Part shown: positions 1-5,202 of the stretch, piece by piece
Layout of the letters: the number at the start of each line of letters is the position of its first letter
How positions within the stretch are numbered: position 1 is the stretch's first letter
Assembly (NCBI GenBank): GCA_030536165.1
Contig: JAUNQM010000129.1
Coordinates: 1-7,222, forward strand
Length of the DNA stretch: 7,222 nucleotides
Direction of reading: 5' to 3'
Source: Prevotellaceae bacterium
GTDB taxonomy: Bacteria > Bacteroidota > Bacteroidia > Bacteroidales > Bacteroidaceae
The notes under the pieces: generated by a model
What the model was told of the DNA's origin: nothing
What the model saw: only the letters and a program-made list of their open reading frames with translations
Database searches by the model: none
Translations under genes and position numbers: made by a program

Positions 1-35
1 TTGTAAATTGTACATTGTAAATTGTAAATGGTACA
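1..35. repeat. Heptanucleotide tandem repeat, five units
   Basis: Five consecutive 7-base units can be read: TTGTAAA, TTGTACA, TTGTAAA, TTGTAAA, TGGTACA. The array touches the window edge, so it may be longer. It ends five bases before the stop codon of the minus-strand secreted-protein gene and so lies just 3' of that gene. Its GTAAAT core also occurs in the short repeat at 6347-6371. No hairpin with a U-tract is visible here, so I do not call it a terminator. Confidence 0.75.
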
Positions 36-40
36 TGCCT

Positions 41-898
41 TTATCTGTGTCCGCCGCCTGAGAAGCCGCCACCACCTCCGTGACCGCCACCAGAGAAGCC
101 TCCGCCTCCGCCACCGCCGCCTCCGCGACTACCGCCTGAGAAACCTCCACCGCTGCAGCCACCAGAGAATGAACTTCCGCTGTATGAACGAGTGCTGCCA
201 AAGTTAGTGGTGCTGCGAGTCGTACTGAATCCGCGGCTGGTGTTTGTTGTGCTTTTGCCAAAGTTTGAGTTGCCAGACCTGAAGCCACGGTTCGATGTAT
301 CGAAGCGTTTGTTGAACGATGTGTGGTTGCCTGTTCCGCTTGACGCATAGACGCGAGAGTGGTTGCGAGTGCCAGGACGTGATGCTACGTAGATAGGTCT
401 GTTCCATATTGGTCTGTACCATCCTGGACCATACCAAGGGTCGTACCATATAGGTGAATACCATCTGTTCCATGCATATCCCCATCCCCAAGAAGTATAG
501 TACCATGGGTCGTACCATGGATCAAACCACGGGTCGTAGAAGCGGTAACGATAGTAATATGGGTCGTACCAACCGTTGTCGATGAACTCGATGCGGCGAG
601 TCACGTACATTGTGTCCTGCACGACAGAATCAACACGCTCACTGCTGTTATATGCACGTCCGCGGCGGTTATAGTCGTCCACGTCAACATCAATGCCACC
701 ATTGTTGTCGATGAATACGATATCGCTGTTTGCGTCGTAGCCATCTGTTGCAGTCGGGATTGTTGTGTACTCATTGTTCACATTCGACTTCATAGTCTTC
801 TTTGTGAAGTACATGTCGTCCTGTGCAAAAACGCTTGTTGCAGCAACAGCCATGCATACGATGGCGAGCATCTTCTTAAAGGATAAAATCTGTTTCAT
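41..898 (-). CDS. Secreted Tyr/Trp-rich, Gly-rich protein of unknown function
   Basis: I do not recognise a characterised family. The 285-residue product begins with a basic stretch and a hydrophobic core, then VFA-QDD, which looks like a type I signal peptide cleaved after about residue 25, so it should be exported to the periplasm or cell surface. Residues 26-108 are polar and acidic. Residues 109-172 are extremely rich in Tyr, Trp, Asp and Pro, with a DPW triplet repeated three times at 121-132. Residues 173-240 are Ser/Thr/Asn/Arg-rich and lack hydrophobic segments. Residues 241-285 are almost pure Gly/Ser with Phe and His, including a run of eight or more glycines. The composition suggests a disordered, aggregation-prone or matrix-type protein; this is inference. 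The ATG at 898 is supported by an upstream AAAAGGAA ribosome binding site and a consensus promoter. The gene appears monocistronic, because a terminator follows pheS upstream. Confidence 0.85.
   Translation of the reverse strand: MKQILSFKKMLAIVCMAVAATSVFAQDDMYFTKKTMKSNVNNEYTTIPTATDGYDANSDIVFIDNNGGIDVDVDDYNRRGRAYNSSERVDSVVQDTMYVTRRIEFIDNGWYDPYYYRYRFYDPWFDPWYDPWYYTSWGWGYAWNRWYSPIWYDPWYGPGWYRPIWNRPIYVASRPGTRNHSRVYASSGTGNHTSFNKRFDTSNRGFRSGNSNFGKSTTNTSRGFSTTRSTTNFGSTRSYSGSSFSGGCSGGGFSGGSRGGGGGGGGGFSGGGHGGGGGFSGGGHR
44..178 (-). repeat. Low-complexity Gly-codon tract
   Basis: This is the part of the secreted-protein gene that encodes residues 241-285. It is a dense series of GGN codons, seen as ccgcc/ccacc on the plus strand, with FSGGGHGG-type units repeated imperfectly. 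Such tracts are prone to slippage, so the length may vary between strains. The reading frame is intact here. Confidence 0.6.
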
Positions 899-905
899 AA
901 TCGTG

Positions 906-913
906 TTCCTTTT
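906..913 (-). promoter_or_regulatory. Ribosome binding site of the secreted-protein gene
   Basis: On the minus strand AAAAGGAA sits seven bases before the ATG at 898. It is a better Shine-Dalgarno match than those of most other genes in the window and supports this start. Confidence 0.6.
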
Positions 914-936
914 AGATTTTATATATTTTCACGATG

Positions 937-967
937 CAAAAGTAATACTTGTTTTCGTTACTTCAAA
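937..967 (-). promoter_or_regulatory. Bacteroidota -33/-7 promoter of the secreted-protein gene
   Basis: Read on the minus strand, TTTG (967-964), a 19-base spacer and TACTTTTG (944-937) match the Bacteroidota primary sigma factor consensus TTTG/TAnnTTTG, with ideal spacing. Transcription would start near 930, giving a leader of about 30 bases before the ATG at 898. Confidence 0.75.
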
Positions 968-969
968 GT

Positions 970-1004
970 GGAAATACCCTAATCGGGTGGGGAATTTCCC
1001 TAAT
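970..1004 (-). promoter_or_regulatory. Putative activator site: two 14-bp direct repeats, 21-bp period
   Basis: On the plus strand, ggaaataccctaat (970-983) and ggaatttccctaat (991-1004) are 12/14 identical with a 21-base period, two helical turns. On the minus strand both read ATTAGGG..TTCC. The proximal copy ends two bases upstream of the -33 box. Repeats placed like this on one helix face are typical of response-regulator or other dimer-bound activator sites. The regulator cannot be named from the sequence. Confidence 0.5.
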
Positions 1005-1017
1005 TAGTTGATGCCTC

Positions 1018-1060
1018 AAAATATAAAAATACTGCCAAGTCATGAAAAGGCATGGCAGTA
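1018..1060 (-). terminator. Intrinsic terminator of pheS
   Basis: On the minus strand the sequence TACTGCCA (1060-1053) pairs perfectly with TGGCAGTA (1037-1030) around a 15-base loop. TTTTT, then ATA, then TTTT follows directly. It starts about 20 bases after the pheS stop codon and separates pheS from the downstream secreted-protein gene. Confidence 0.75.
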
Positions 1061-1079
1061 CATTATATATAAGGAGTGC

Positions 1080-2114
1080 TTAGTTTGCTGATGTGAATTC
1101 TTCGAGGAAGCGCACGTCGTTCTCTGAGAACATACGCAGGTCGCTTACCTGATACTTGAGATTGGTGATACGCTCAACGCCAAGACCGAATGCATAGCCA
1201 GTGTATTCCTTGCTGTCGATGCCACATGCTTCGAGCACGTTAGGGTCAACCATACCACAACCAAGAATCTCAACCCATCCTGTGTGCTTGCAGAATCCGC
1301 AACCTTTACCGCCGCAGATGTTGCATGAGATATCCATCTCTGCACTTGGCTCAGTGAATGGGAAGTATGATGGACGAAGGCGAATCTTTGTGTCGTTGCC
1401 GAACATTTCGCGTGCAAATGTGAGCAGCACCTGCTTGAGGTCGGTAAACGATACGTTCTTGTCGATGTAGAGACCTTCAATCTGATGGAAGAAACAGTGT
1501 GCGCGTGCTGAAATAGCTTCGTTACGATAAACTCGTCCTGGGCAGATTACGCGGATAGGCGGCTGAGTCTTTTCCATTACGCGAGCCTGAACACTACTTG
1601 TATGAGTGCGGAGGATGATGTTCTTGATTACATTCTCATTCGTCTCAACAAAGAATGTGTCTTGCATATCGCGTGCAGGGTGGTCGGCTGCAAAGTTGAG
1701 CTTTGTGAACACGTGAAGGTCATCTTCAACCTCAGGTCCTTCAGCAAGTGAGAATCCCATGCGACCAAAGATGTTGATAATCTCATTCTTCACGATTGTC
1801 AGCGGATGACGACTGCCGAGATTTACTGGATAAGCCGTACGCGTAAGGTCGATGCTATCGTCGGCAGATTCCTTTGATTCGCACTGCTCCTTGAGCGTGT
1901 TAATCTTTGCGAGGGCAGTCTGCTTCAGTTCGTTAATCTTCATACCGACTTCCTTCTTCTGCTCTGCAGGCACGTTGCGGAAGTCTGCCATGAGGTTGTT
2001 TATCTCACCTTTTTTGCTAAGGTATTTCAGTCGCAATGCTTCGAGCTGCTCTTCATTCTCAGCTGTCAGACCGTTTACTTCTTCGAGTAATTGTGCTATC
2101 TTTTCTAAAATCAT
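1080..2114 (-). CDS. pheS: Phenylalanine--tRNA ligase alpha subunit
   Basis: PheS is the catalytic alpha subunit of the cytoplasmic (alpha-beta)2 class II synthetase that charges tRNA-Phe with phenylalanine using ATP. The 344-residue length is normal for the family. Residues 1-90 form the helical, Lys/Glu-rich coiled-coil arm that binds tRNA. The catalytic core follows: HPLTIVKNEI at 103-112, HPARDMQDTFF at 145-155, the motif 2 region GRVYRNE through FHQIEGLYID (193-218), and motif 3 GYAFGLGVERI at 306-316. The alanine of GYAFG is the residue whose substitution relaxes substrate choice in E. coli PheS. A four-cysteine CxxC-x4-CxxC knuckle at 264-275 suggests a bound zinc that E. coli PheS lacks. 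The start ATG at 2114 has only an A/T-rich leader. The beta subunit gene pheT is not in the window. The gene is flanked by its own promoter and terminator, so it is probably transcribed alone. Confidence 0.97.
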   Translation of the reverse strand: MILEKIAQLLEEVNGLTAENEEQLEALRLKYLSKKGEINNLMADFRNVPAEQKKEVGMKINELKQTALAKINTLKEQCESKESADDSIDLTRTAYPVNLGSRHPLTIVKNEIINIFGRMGFSLAEGPEVEDDLHVFTKLNFAADHPARDMQDTFFVETNENVIKNIILRTHTSSVQARVMEKTQPPIRVICPGRVYRNEAISARAHCFFHQIEGLYIDKNVSFTDLKQVLLTFAREMFGNDTKIRLRPSYFPFTEPSAEMDISCNICGGKGCGFCKHTGWVEILGCGMVDPNVLEACGIDSKEYTGYAFGLGVERITNLKYQVSDLRMFSENDVRFLEEFTSAN

Positions 2115-2138
2115 AGTCGTATATTATTATTTGCGCCA

Positions 2139-2146
2139 CAAAGGTA
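2139..2146 (-). promoter_or_regulatory. Probable -7 box of the pheS promoter
   Basis: On the minus strand TACCTTTG matches TAnnTTTG and would start transcription around 2133, giving a leader of roughly 20 bases. The -33 element is poor: only a TTTTCTAT stretch lies in the right area. The short leader leaves no room for an attenuator peptide of the kind that controls pheST in E. coli. Confidence 0.5.
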
Positions 2147-2187
2147 ATAAAATTCATTGGCATTTATAGAAAAGATTTGCTGTTTTT

Positions 2188-2219
2188 TTTGATTATTTGC
2201 CAAATAAATGTTATTTTTG
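2188..2219 (+). promoter_or_regulatory. Bacteroidota -33/-7 promoter of uxaC
   Basis: TTTG (2188-2191), a 20-base spacer and TATTTTTG (2212-2219) match the Bacteroidota consensus. Transcription would start near 2226, leaving an untranslated leader of about 45 A/T-rich bases. The pheS promoter lies about 40 bases away on the other strand, so the two transcription units diverge from one spacer. I see no clear operator palindrome for a uronate-responsive repressor. Confidence 0.65.
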
Positions 2220-2270
2220 CATCAAATTATGGAATAATACTTATTTGACTAACATTATAACTAAGAAACT

Positions 2271-3677
2271 ATGAAGAAATTTATGGACGAGAACTTCCTG
2301 CTTGAGACCAAGACAGCGCAGGAGTTGTATCACAATCACGCAGCAAAGATGCCTATCATCGACTATCATTGCCATCTTATTCCAAAGATGGTTGCAGATG
2401 ACCACAAGTTTAAGTCAATCACTGAAATATGGCTTGGCGGCGACCACTATAAGTGGAGAGCAATGCGTACTAATGGCGTCGATGAACGCTATTGCACTGG
2501 TACTGACACCACCGACTGGGAGAAGTTTGAGAAGTGGGCAGAGACTGTGCCTTATACTTTCCGCAACCCTCTCTATCACTGGACGCACCTTGAACTTAAG
2601 ACAGCCTTTGGCATCAACAAACTCTTGAAGCCTGAGACTGCAAAGGAAATCTTCGACGAGTGCAACGACAAACTTCTCAATGACCCTAACTATACAGCTC
2701 GCGGTTTCATGCGCAGGTATAATGTTGAGTGTGTATGCACTACCGACGACCCTGTTGATGACCTTCGCTACCATAAGCAGACAGCTGAAAGCGGCTTTGA
2801 GGTGAAGATGATTCCTGCATGGCGTCCTGACAAGGCAATGAACATTGAAAAGCCTGAGTTCCCTGCTTACGTCAATACTCTTGGCGAGGTTGCCGGCGTC
2901 ACAATCACCACATTCAAGGATATGCTCGACGCTCTGAAGAAGCGTCACGACTTCTTCCACTCAATGGGCTGCCGCTTGAGCGACCACGGTATTGAGGAAT
3001 TCTACGATGAGCCTTACACTGATGCAGAGATTGAGACCATCTTTGCAAAGGCTATGAGCGGAAAAGAACTTTCTGTATATGAGCAACGCCAGTATAAGCA
3101 TTGCTTCTTGTTCAAGATGGCTGTGATGGATGCAGAGGCTGATTGGACTCAGCAGTTCCATTATGGTGCTATCCGCGACAACAATGACTTGATGTATAAG
3201 CAGCTCGGTCCTGATACAGGCTTCGACTCAATTGGTGAATTTACGACTGCACGTGCTATGAACAAGTTCCTCAATAGCCTTAATGTTGAGGGCAAACTCA
3301 CTCGCACAATCCTTTACACACTCAATCCTTGTGCAAATGAAGTCATCGCCACATCGCTCGGAAACTTCCAGGATGGTTCTTGCCCAGGCAAGATTCAGTT
3401 TGGTTCTGGCTGGTGGTTCAACGACCAACTCGACGGCATGACACGCCAGATGAACTCGCTTTCTGTTCTCGGATTGCTGAGCCGTTTCGTTGGAATGCTC
3501 ACCGACTCACGCTCGTTCCTGTCATATCCACGCCACGAATACTTCCGTCGTCTCCTTTGCAACCTGCTCGGTAACGACGTTGAGAAGGGTTTGATTCCTG
3601 ACACAGAGATGGATCAGCTCGCAAAGATGGTTGAGGATATCTCTTACAACAACGCAAAGAACTACTTCAAGTTCTAA
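2271..3677 (+). CDS. uxaC: Glucuronate isomerase (uronate isomerase)
   Basis: UxaC is a cytoplasmic metal-dependent isomerase that converts D-glucuronate to D-fructuronate and D-galacturonate to D-tagaturonate, the first step of hexuronate breakdown. The 468-residue length is normal for the family. It is an amidohydrolase-fold TIM barrel: the metal-binding HxH is seen in DYHCHL (H33, H35), followed by HYGAIRDNN (297-305), LGPDTGFDSIG (312-322), the GWWFNDQLDGM signature (380-390) and DSRSFLSYPRHEYFRR (412-427) near the C-terminus. The ATG at 2271 is chosen because the MKKFMDENFLL start resembles other Bacteroidales UxaC proteins; a second ATG at 2283 is possible. Two stop codons occur in tandem (3675-3680). 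A strong terminator follows, so the porin downstream is at most partly co-transcribed. UxaA at the right edge acts two steps later on the galacturonate branch. Confidence 0.97.
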   Translation: MKKFMDENFLLETKTAQELYHNHAAKMPIIDYHCHLIPKMVADDHKFKSITEIWLGGDHYKWRAMRTNGVDERYCTGTDTTDWEKFEKWAETVPYTFRNPLYHWTHLELKTAFGINKLLKPETAKEIFDECNDKLLNDPNYTARGFMRRYNVECVCTTDDPVDDLRYHKQTAESGFEVKMIPAWRPDKAMNIEKPEFPAYVNTLGEVAGVTITTFKDMLDALKKRHDFFHSMGCRLSDHGIEEFYDEPYTDAEIETIFAKAMSGKELSVYEQRQYKHCFLFKMAVMDAEADWTQQFHYGAIRDNNDLMYKQLGPDTGFDSIGEFTTARAMNKFLNSLNVEGKLTRTILYTLNPCANEVIATSLGNFQDGSCPGKIQFGSGWWFNDQLDGMTRQMNSLSVLGLLSRFVGMLTDSRSFLSYPRHEYFRRLLCNLLGNDVEKGLIPDTEMDQLAKMVEDISYNNAKNYFKF

Positions 3678-3700
3678 TAAACTCTCTACCCCAAAATATA

Positions 3701-3737
3701 GTTCCAGAGGTTCCTGTTTGGAGCCTTTGGAACTTTT
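3701..3737 (+). terminator. Intrinsic terminator between uxaC and the porin gene
   Basis: GTTCCAGAGG (3701-3710) pairs with CCTTTGGAAC (3724-3733) over ten pairs with one G-U. The stem continues inward through TTCC with GGAG around a TGTTT loop, for 14 pairs in all, and is followed by TTTT (3734-3737). The T-tract is short, so read-through into the porin gene 50 bases on is plausible. An A-rich stretch on the left side could make it weakly bidirectional. Confidence 0.75.
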
Positions 3738-3774
3738 CAATATCGAAAAATCGAGCCATTCTTCGATTGCTCAC

Positions 3775-3780
3775 AAAAGG
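3775..3780 (+). promoter_or_regulatory. Ribosome binding site that sets the porin start
   Basis: AAAAGG ends seven bases before the ATG at 3788. This supports 3788 rather than the in-frame TTG at 3767, which would add seven residues ahead of the signal peptide. Confidence 0.6.
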
Positions 3781-3787
3781 TATAAAG

Positions 3788-4831
3788 ATGAAACACATTC
3801 TAATATTGTTACTTTCGTTTATCCCTATGCTCGCATTGGCACAGGAAAACATCCACATCGACGCAGGCAACGCTCGCATCGACTTTATGGGCTATGGTCA
3901 ATCAACATTCACCGTCGATAACACCAACGATGAGGAAAAGAATGCCTTCAAGGTTGAACGCGTGATACTTATGACCGATGCCCACATCACTCCTAATCTC
4001 GAATTCTTCCTTATGGTCGATGCAGCATCGCAGGACAACAAGAGAATCATGCATGAGTACTGGGGACAATACACGTTCCACGATGCACTCAGCGTAAAGT
4101 TCGGACAGTATAAGATGCCGTTTACAATCGAGAATCCAATCTCGCCGACAGCTATGGGAAACATCTATTTCCATGAAGGAATGTGCTACATGGTAGGCTG
4201 TGGTGGCGACCCGACTTACGGCAGTTTTGCCGGACGCGACTTCGGTCTTACCCTTTCCGGTAGTGCTTTCCCTGCCTCCGACGGGCATTACAAGTTCACC
4301 TATTACGCAGGAGTGTTCAACGGAACTGGTATGAACCAGACGGAGAACAACACGCAGAAAGACGTTATTCTTCGCGCTGACTATCAGCCTGTGAAGAACA
4401 TAACGCTATCGACATCCGCATATCTCGGCACTGGTCATGCCATAGCAGCCGACCCTTACGGCCATTTCAATGTGGGCGACGACTATAAGCGTCAGCGTTG
4501 GGCAATAGGTGGCGAGGCAAACTTGGATAAGTTTTATCTTCGCAGTGAATACATACGTGGATGGAACGAAGGCACTCCGATGCATAGTGTCTATGCTGAA
4601 GCGTGGCTCAAACTATTCCGTTTGCCGAAGCAACAAAACATAGATGTAGTGCTCGACTATGAATATTTCGACAAGAATATTTTCATTTCCGATGCTACGC
4701 GCAACTATATGGGAGGTCTGCAGTGGTGGTTCCACAAGCAGTGCCGCGTGTCATCTCTCTTCCAGTTGAAAGACCCGATCAACGGCAGCATCACACGTCG
4801 ATGGGTTACGCAACTCCAGTTACGCTTCTGA
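3788..4831 (+). CDS. Outer-membrane porin, phosphate-selective porin O/P type
   Basis: From the ATG at 3788 the product is 347 residues. Residues 1-19 are a clear signal peptide (MKH, hydrophobic core, ALAQ). The rest is a run of alternating amphipathic strands rich in Tyr, Phe, Gly and Asn, ending in QLQLRF with the C-terminal Phe expected of a BAM-inserted beta-barrel. The stretch VKFGQYKMPFTIENPISPT (103-121) and the adjoining GRDFGLTLSG are typical of the porin O/P family. Many members are not phosphate-specific, so the substrate is unknown; position after uxaC suggests uronates or other sugar acids, which is inference. Two cysteines (C133, C138) sit in a likely surface loop. I find no TAnnTTTG promoter in the 110-base spacer, so expression may depend on read-through of the uxaC terminator. 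A small AATCGA/TCGATT hairpin (3749-3768) lies in the leader. Confidence 0.85.
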   Translation: MKHILILLLSFIPMLALAQENIHIDAGNARIDFMGYGQSTFTVDNTNDEEKNAFKVERVILMTDAHITPNLEFFLMVDAASQDNKRIMHEYWGQYTFHDALSVKFGQYKMPFTIENPISPTAMGNIYFHEGMCYMVGCGGDPTYGSFAGRDFGLTLSGSAFPASDGHYKFTYYAGVFNGTGMNQTENNTQKDVILRADYQPVKNITLSTSAYLGTGHAIAADPYGHFNVGDDYKRQRWAIGGEANLDKFYLRSEYIRGWNEGTPMHSVYAEAWLKLFRLPKQQNIDVVLDYEYFDKNIFISDATRNYMGGLQWWFHKQCRVSSLFQLKDPINGSITRRWVTQLQLRF

Positions 4832-4860
4832 TTTTCAGGGATAAATACAGCTCTTGCCCG

Positions 4861-4900
4861 TTCGTCATCCTGAACTTGATTCAGGATCTCCTTCGGGATG
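4861..4900. repeat. REP-like dispersed palindromic repeat
   Basis: ATCCTGAA (4867-4874) and TTCAGGAT (4880-4887) form a perfect 8-bp stem around a 5-base loop. TTCGGGATG (4892-4900) can alternatively pair with CATCCTGAA (4866-4874), with one G-U pair. From memory, the core GTCATCCTGAAC..TTCAGGATCTC resembles a repeat scattered between genes in many unrelated bacterial genomes. Its minus-strand translation, EILNQVQDDE, is a familiar artefact of false gene calls. Copy number cannot be judged from one window. Confidence 0.6.
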
Positions 4901-4920
4901 CTCAATTGCCAAATGGCCTG

Positions 4921-5047
4921 TTGTCAATAAGTTGAGCCCTCCACACCTCAGGTGTAAAAAGCGTCACACCTGAGGTGTCACCATATTAAACACCTTAGGA
5001 CTGACAGCCGGAACACCTAAGGTGTGAAGGGCTAAAATAAGGGACAA
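4921..5047. repeat. 127-bp inverted-repeat element with four spaced palindromes
   Basis: The outer arms 4921-4955 and 5013-5047 are inverted repeats matching at 28 of 35 positions; the inner 21 bases match at 19. Inside and within the arms are the palindromes ACACCTnAGGTGT at 4943-4955, 4966-4978 and 5013-5025, with central base C, G and A. A half-degenerate fourth copy (ACACCTTAGG, then ACT) is at 4990-5002. The centres are 23-24 bases apart. No open reading frame or target-site duplication is evident. It could be a MITE-like element, an RNA hairpin array or a protein-binding array. Confidence 0.65.
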
Positions 5048-5069
5048 GTAAAGCTTGACATCAGCAGAG

Positions 5070-5119
5070 ACATCCCCCTTAGTTTTAATGAAGACTAAAG
5101 GGGATGTTTGATTTTTTTT
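5070..5119 (+). terminator. Strong intrinsic terminator downstream of the porin gene
   Basis: ACATCCCCCTTAGT (5070-5083) pairs with ACTAAAGGGGATGT (5094-5107) over 14 positions with one mismatch. Three more inner pairs (one G-U) leave a 4-base AATG loop. Eight consecutive T residues follow at 5112-5119. On the minus strand there is no U-tract after the hairpin, so it works mainly for plus-strand transcription. It lies about 240 bases after the porin stop, so any such transcript would include the repeat element at 4921-5047. Confidence 0.75.
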
Positions 5120-5154
5120 GCAAAAAGTAGGACTTTTCCTCACAAAATGCTCAT

Positions 5155-5174
5155 CGCGCGCGTGCATGCGCGCG
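5155..5174. other. Alternating purine-pyrimidine palindrome, possible Z-DNA or cruciform
   Basis: Twenty bases alternate strictly between pyrimidine and purine: (CG)4, TGCATG, (CG)3. The two 10-base halves are inverted repeats with one wobble position. Such sequences favour Z-DNA or a cruciform under negative supercoiling, as between two convergent genes. It lies 29 bases past the stop codon of the minus-strand nucleotidyltransferase gene. No U-tract follows on that strand, so it is not a standard terminator, though it could slow transcription. Confidence 0.5.
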
Positions 5175-5202
5175 TTATAAATAAGGTGTAGAACGAAGCA
5201 CG

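Larger units (their letters stand above)
4832..5202. other. Convergent intergenic region, no gene, repeat-rich
   Basis: These 371 bases lie between the porin (plus) and the nucleotidyltransferase gene (minus), both of which point into it. I find no credible coding sequence. It contains, in order, a dispersed-type palindromic repeat, a 127-bp inverted-repeat element, a strong plus-strand terminator, a short AAAAGT-AGG-ACTTTT palindrome (5123-5137) and an alternating CG-rich palindrome, all before the nucleotidyltransferase stop codon. Confidence 0.7.

Noticed and set aside
765..1007. 80-codon plus-strand frame over the start of the secreted-protein gene
   Set aside because: It overlaps the signal-peptide region and promoter of the real minus-strand gene and shows no ribosome binding site or recognisable product.
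2415..2960. 181-codon open frame on the minus strand inside uxaC
   Set aside because: It is antisense to a well-conserved enzyme gene, has no family resemblance or promoter, and is explained by uxaC codon usage.
3767..3787. TTG start adding seven residues to the porin
   Set aside because: The ATG at 3788 has an AAAAGG site seven bases upstream and begins directly with a standard signal peptide.
4705..4905. 66-codon minus-strand frame containing EILNQVQDDE
   Set aside because: It is a translation of the dispersed palindromic repeat and the antisense of the porin 3' end, a common annotation artefact.
4943..5025. CRISPR-like regular repeats
   Set aside because: The repeats are self-palindromic 13-mers with only about ten bases between them, there are no unique 30-base spacers, and no cas gene is present.
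4921..5047. Definite insertion sequence or MITE
   Set aside because: Inverted arms are present, but there is no transposase and no target-site duplication is visible, so only a repeat is reported.
4964..5167. 67-codon minus-strand frame across the convergent spacer
   Set aside because: It runs through the inverted-repeat element and the terminator hairpin; its sequence is dictated by those structures.
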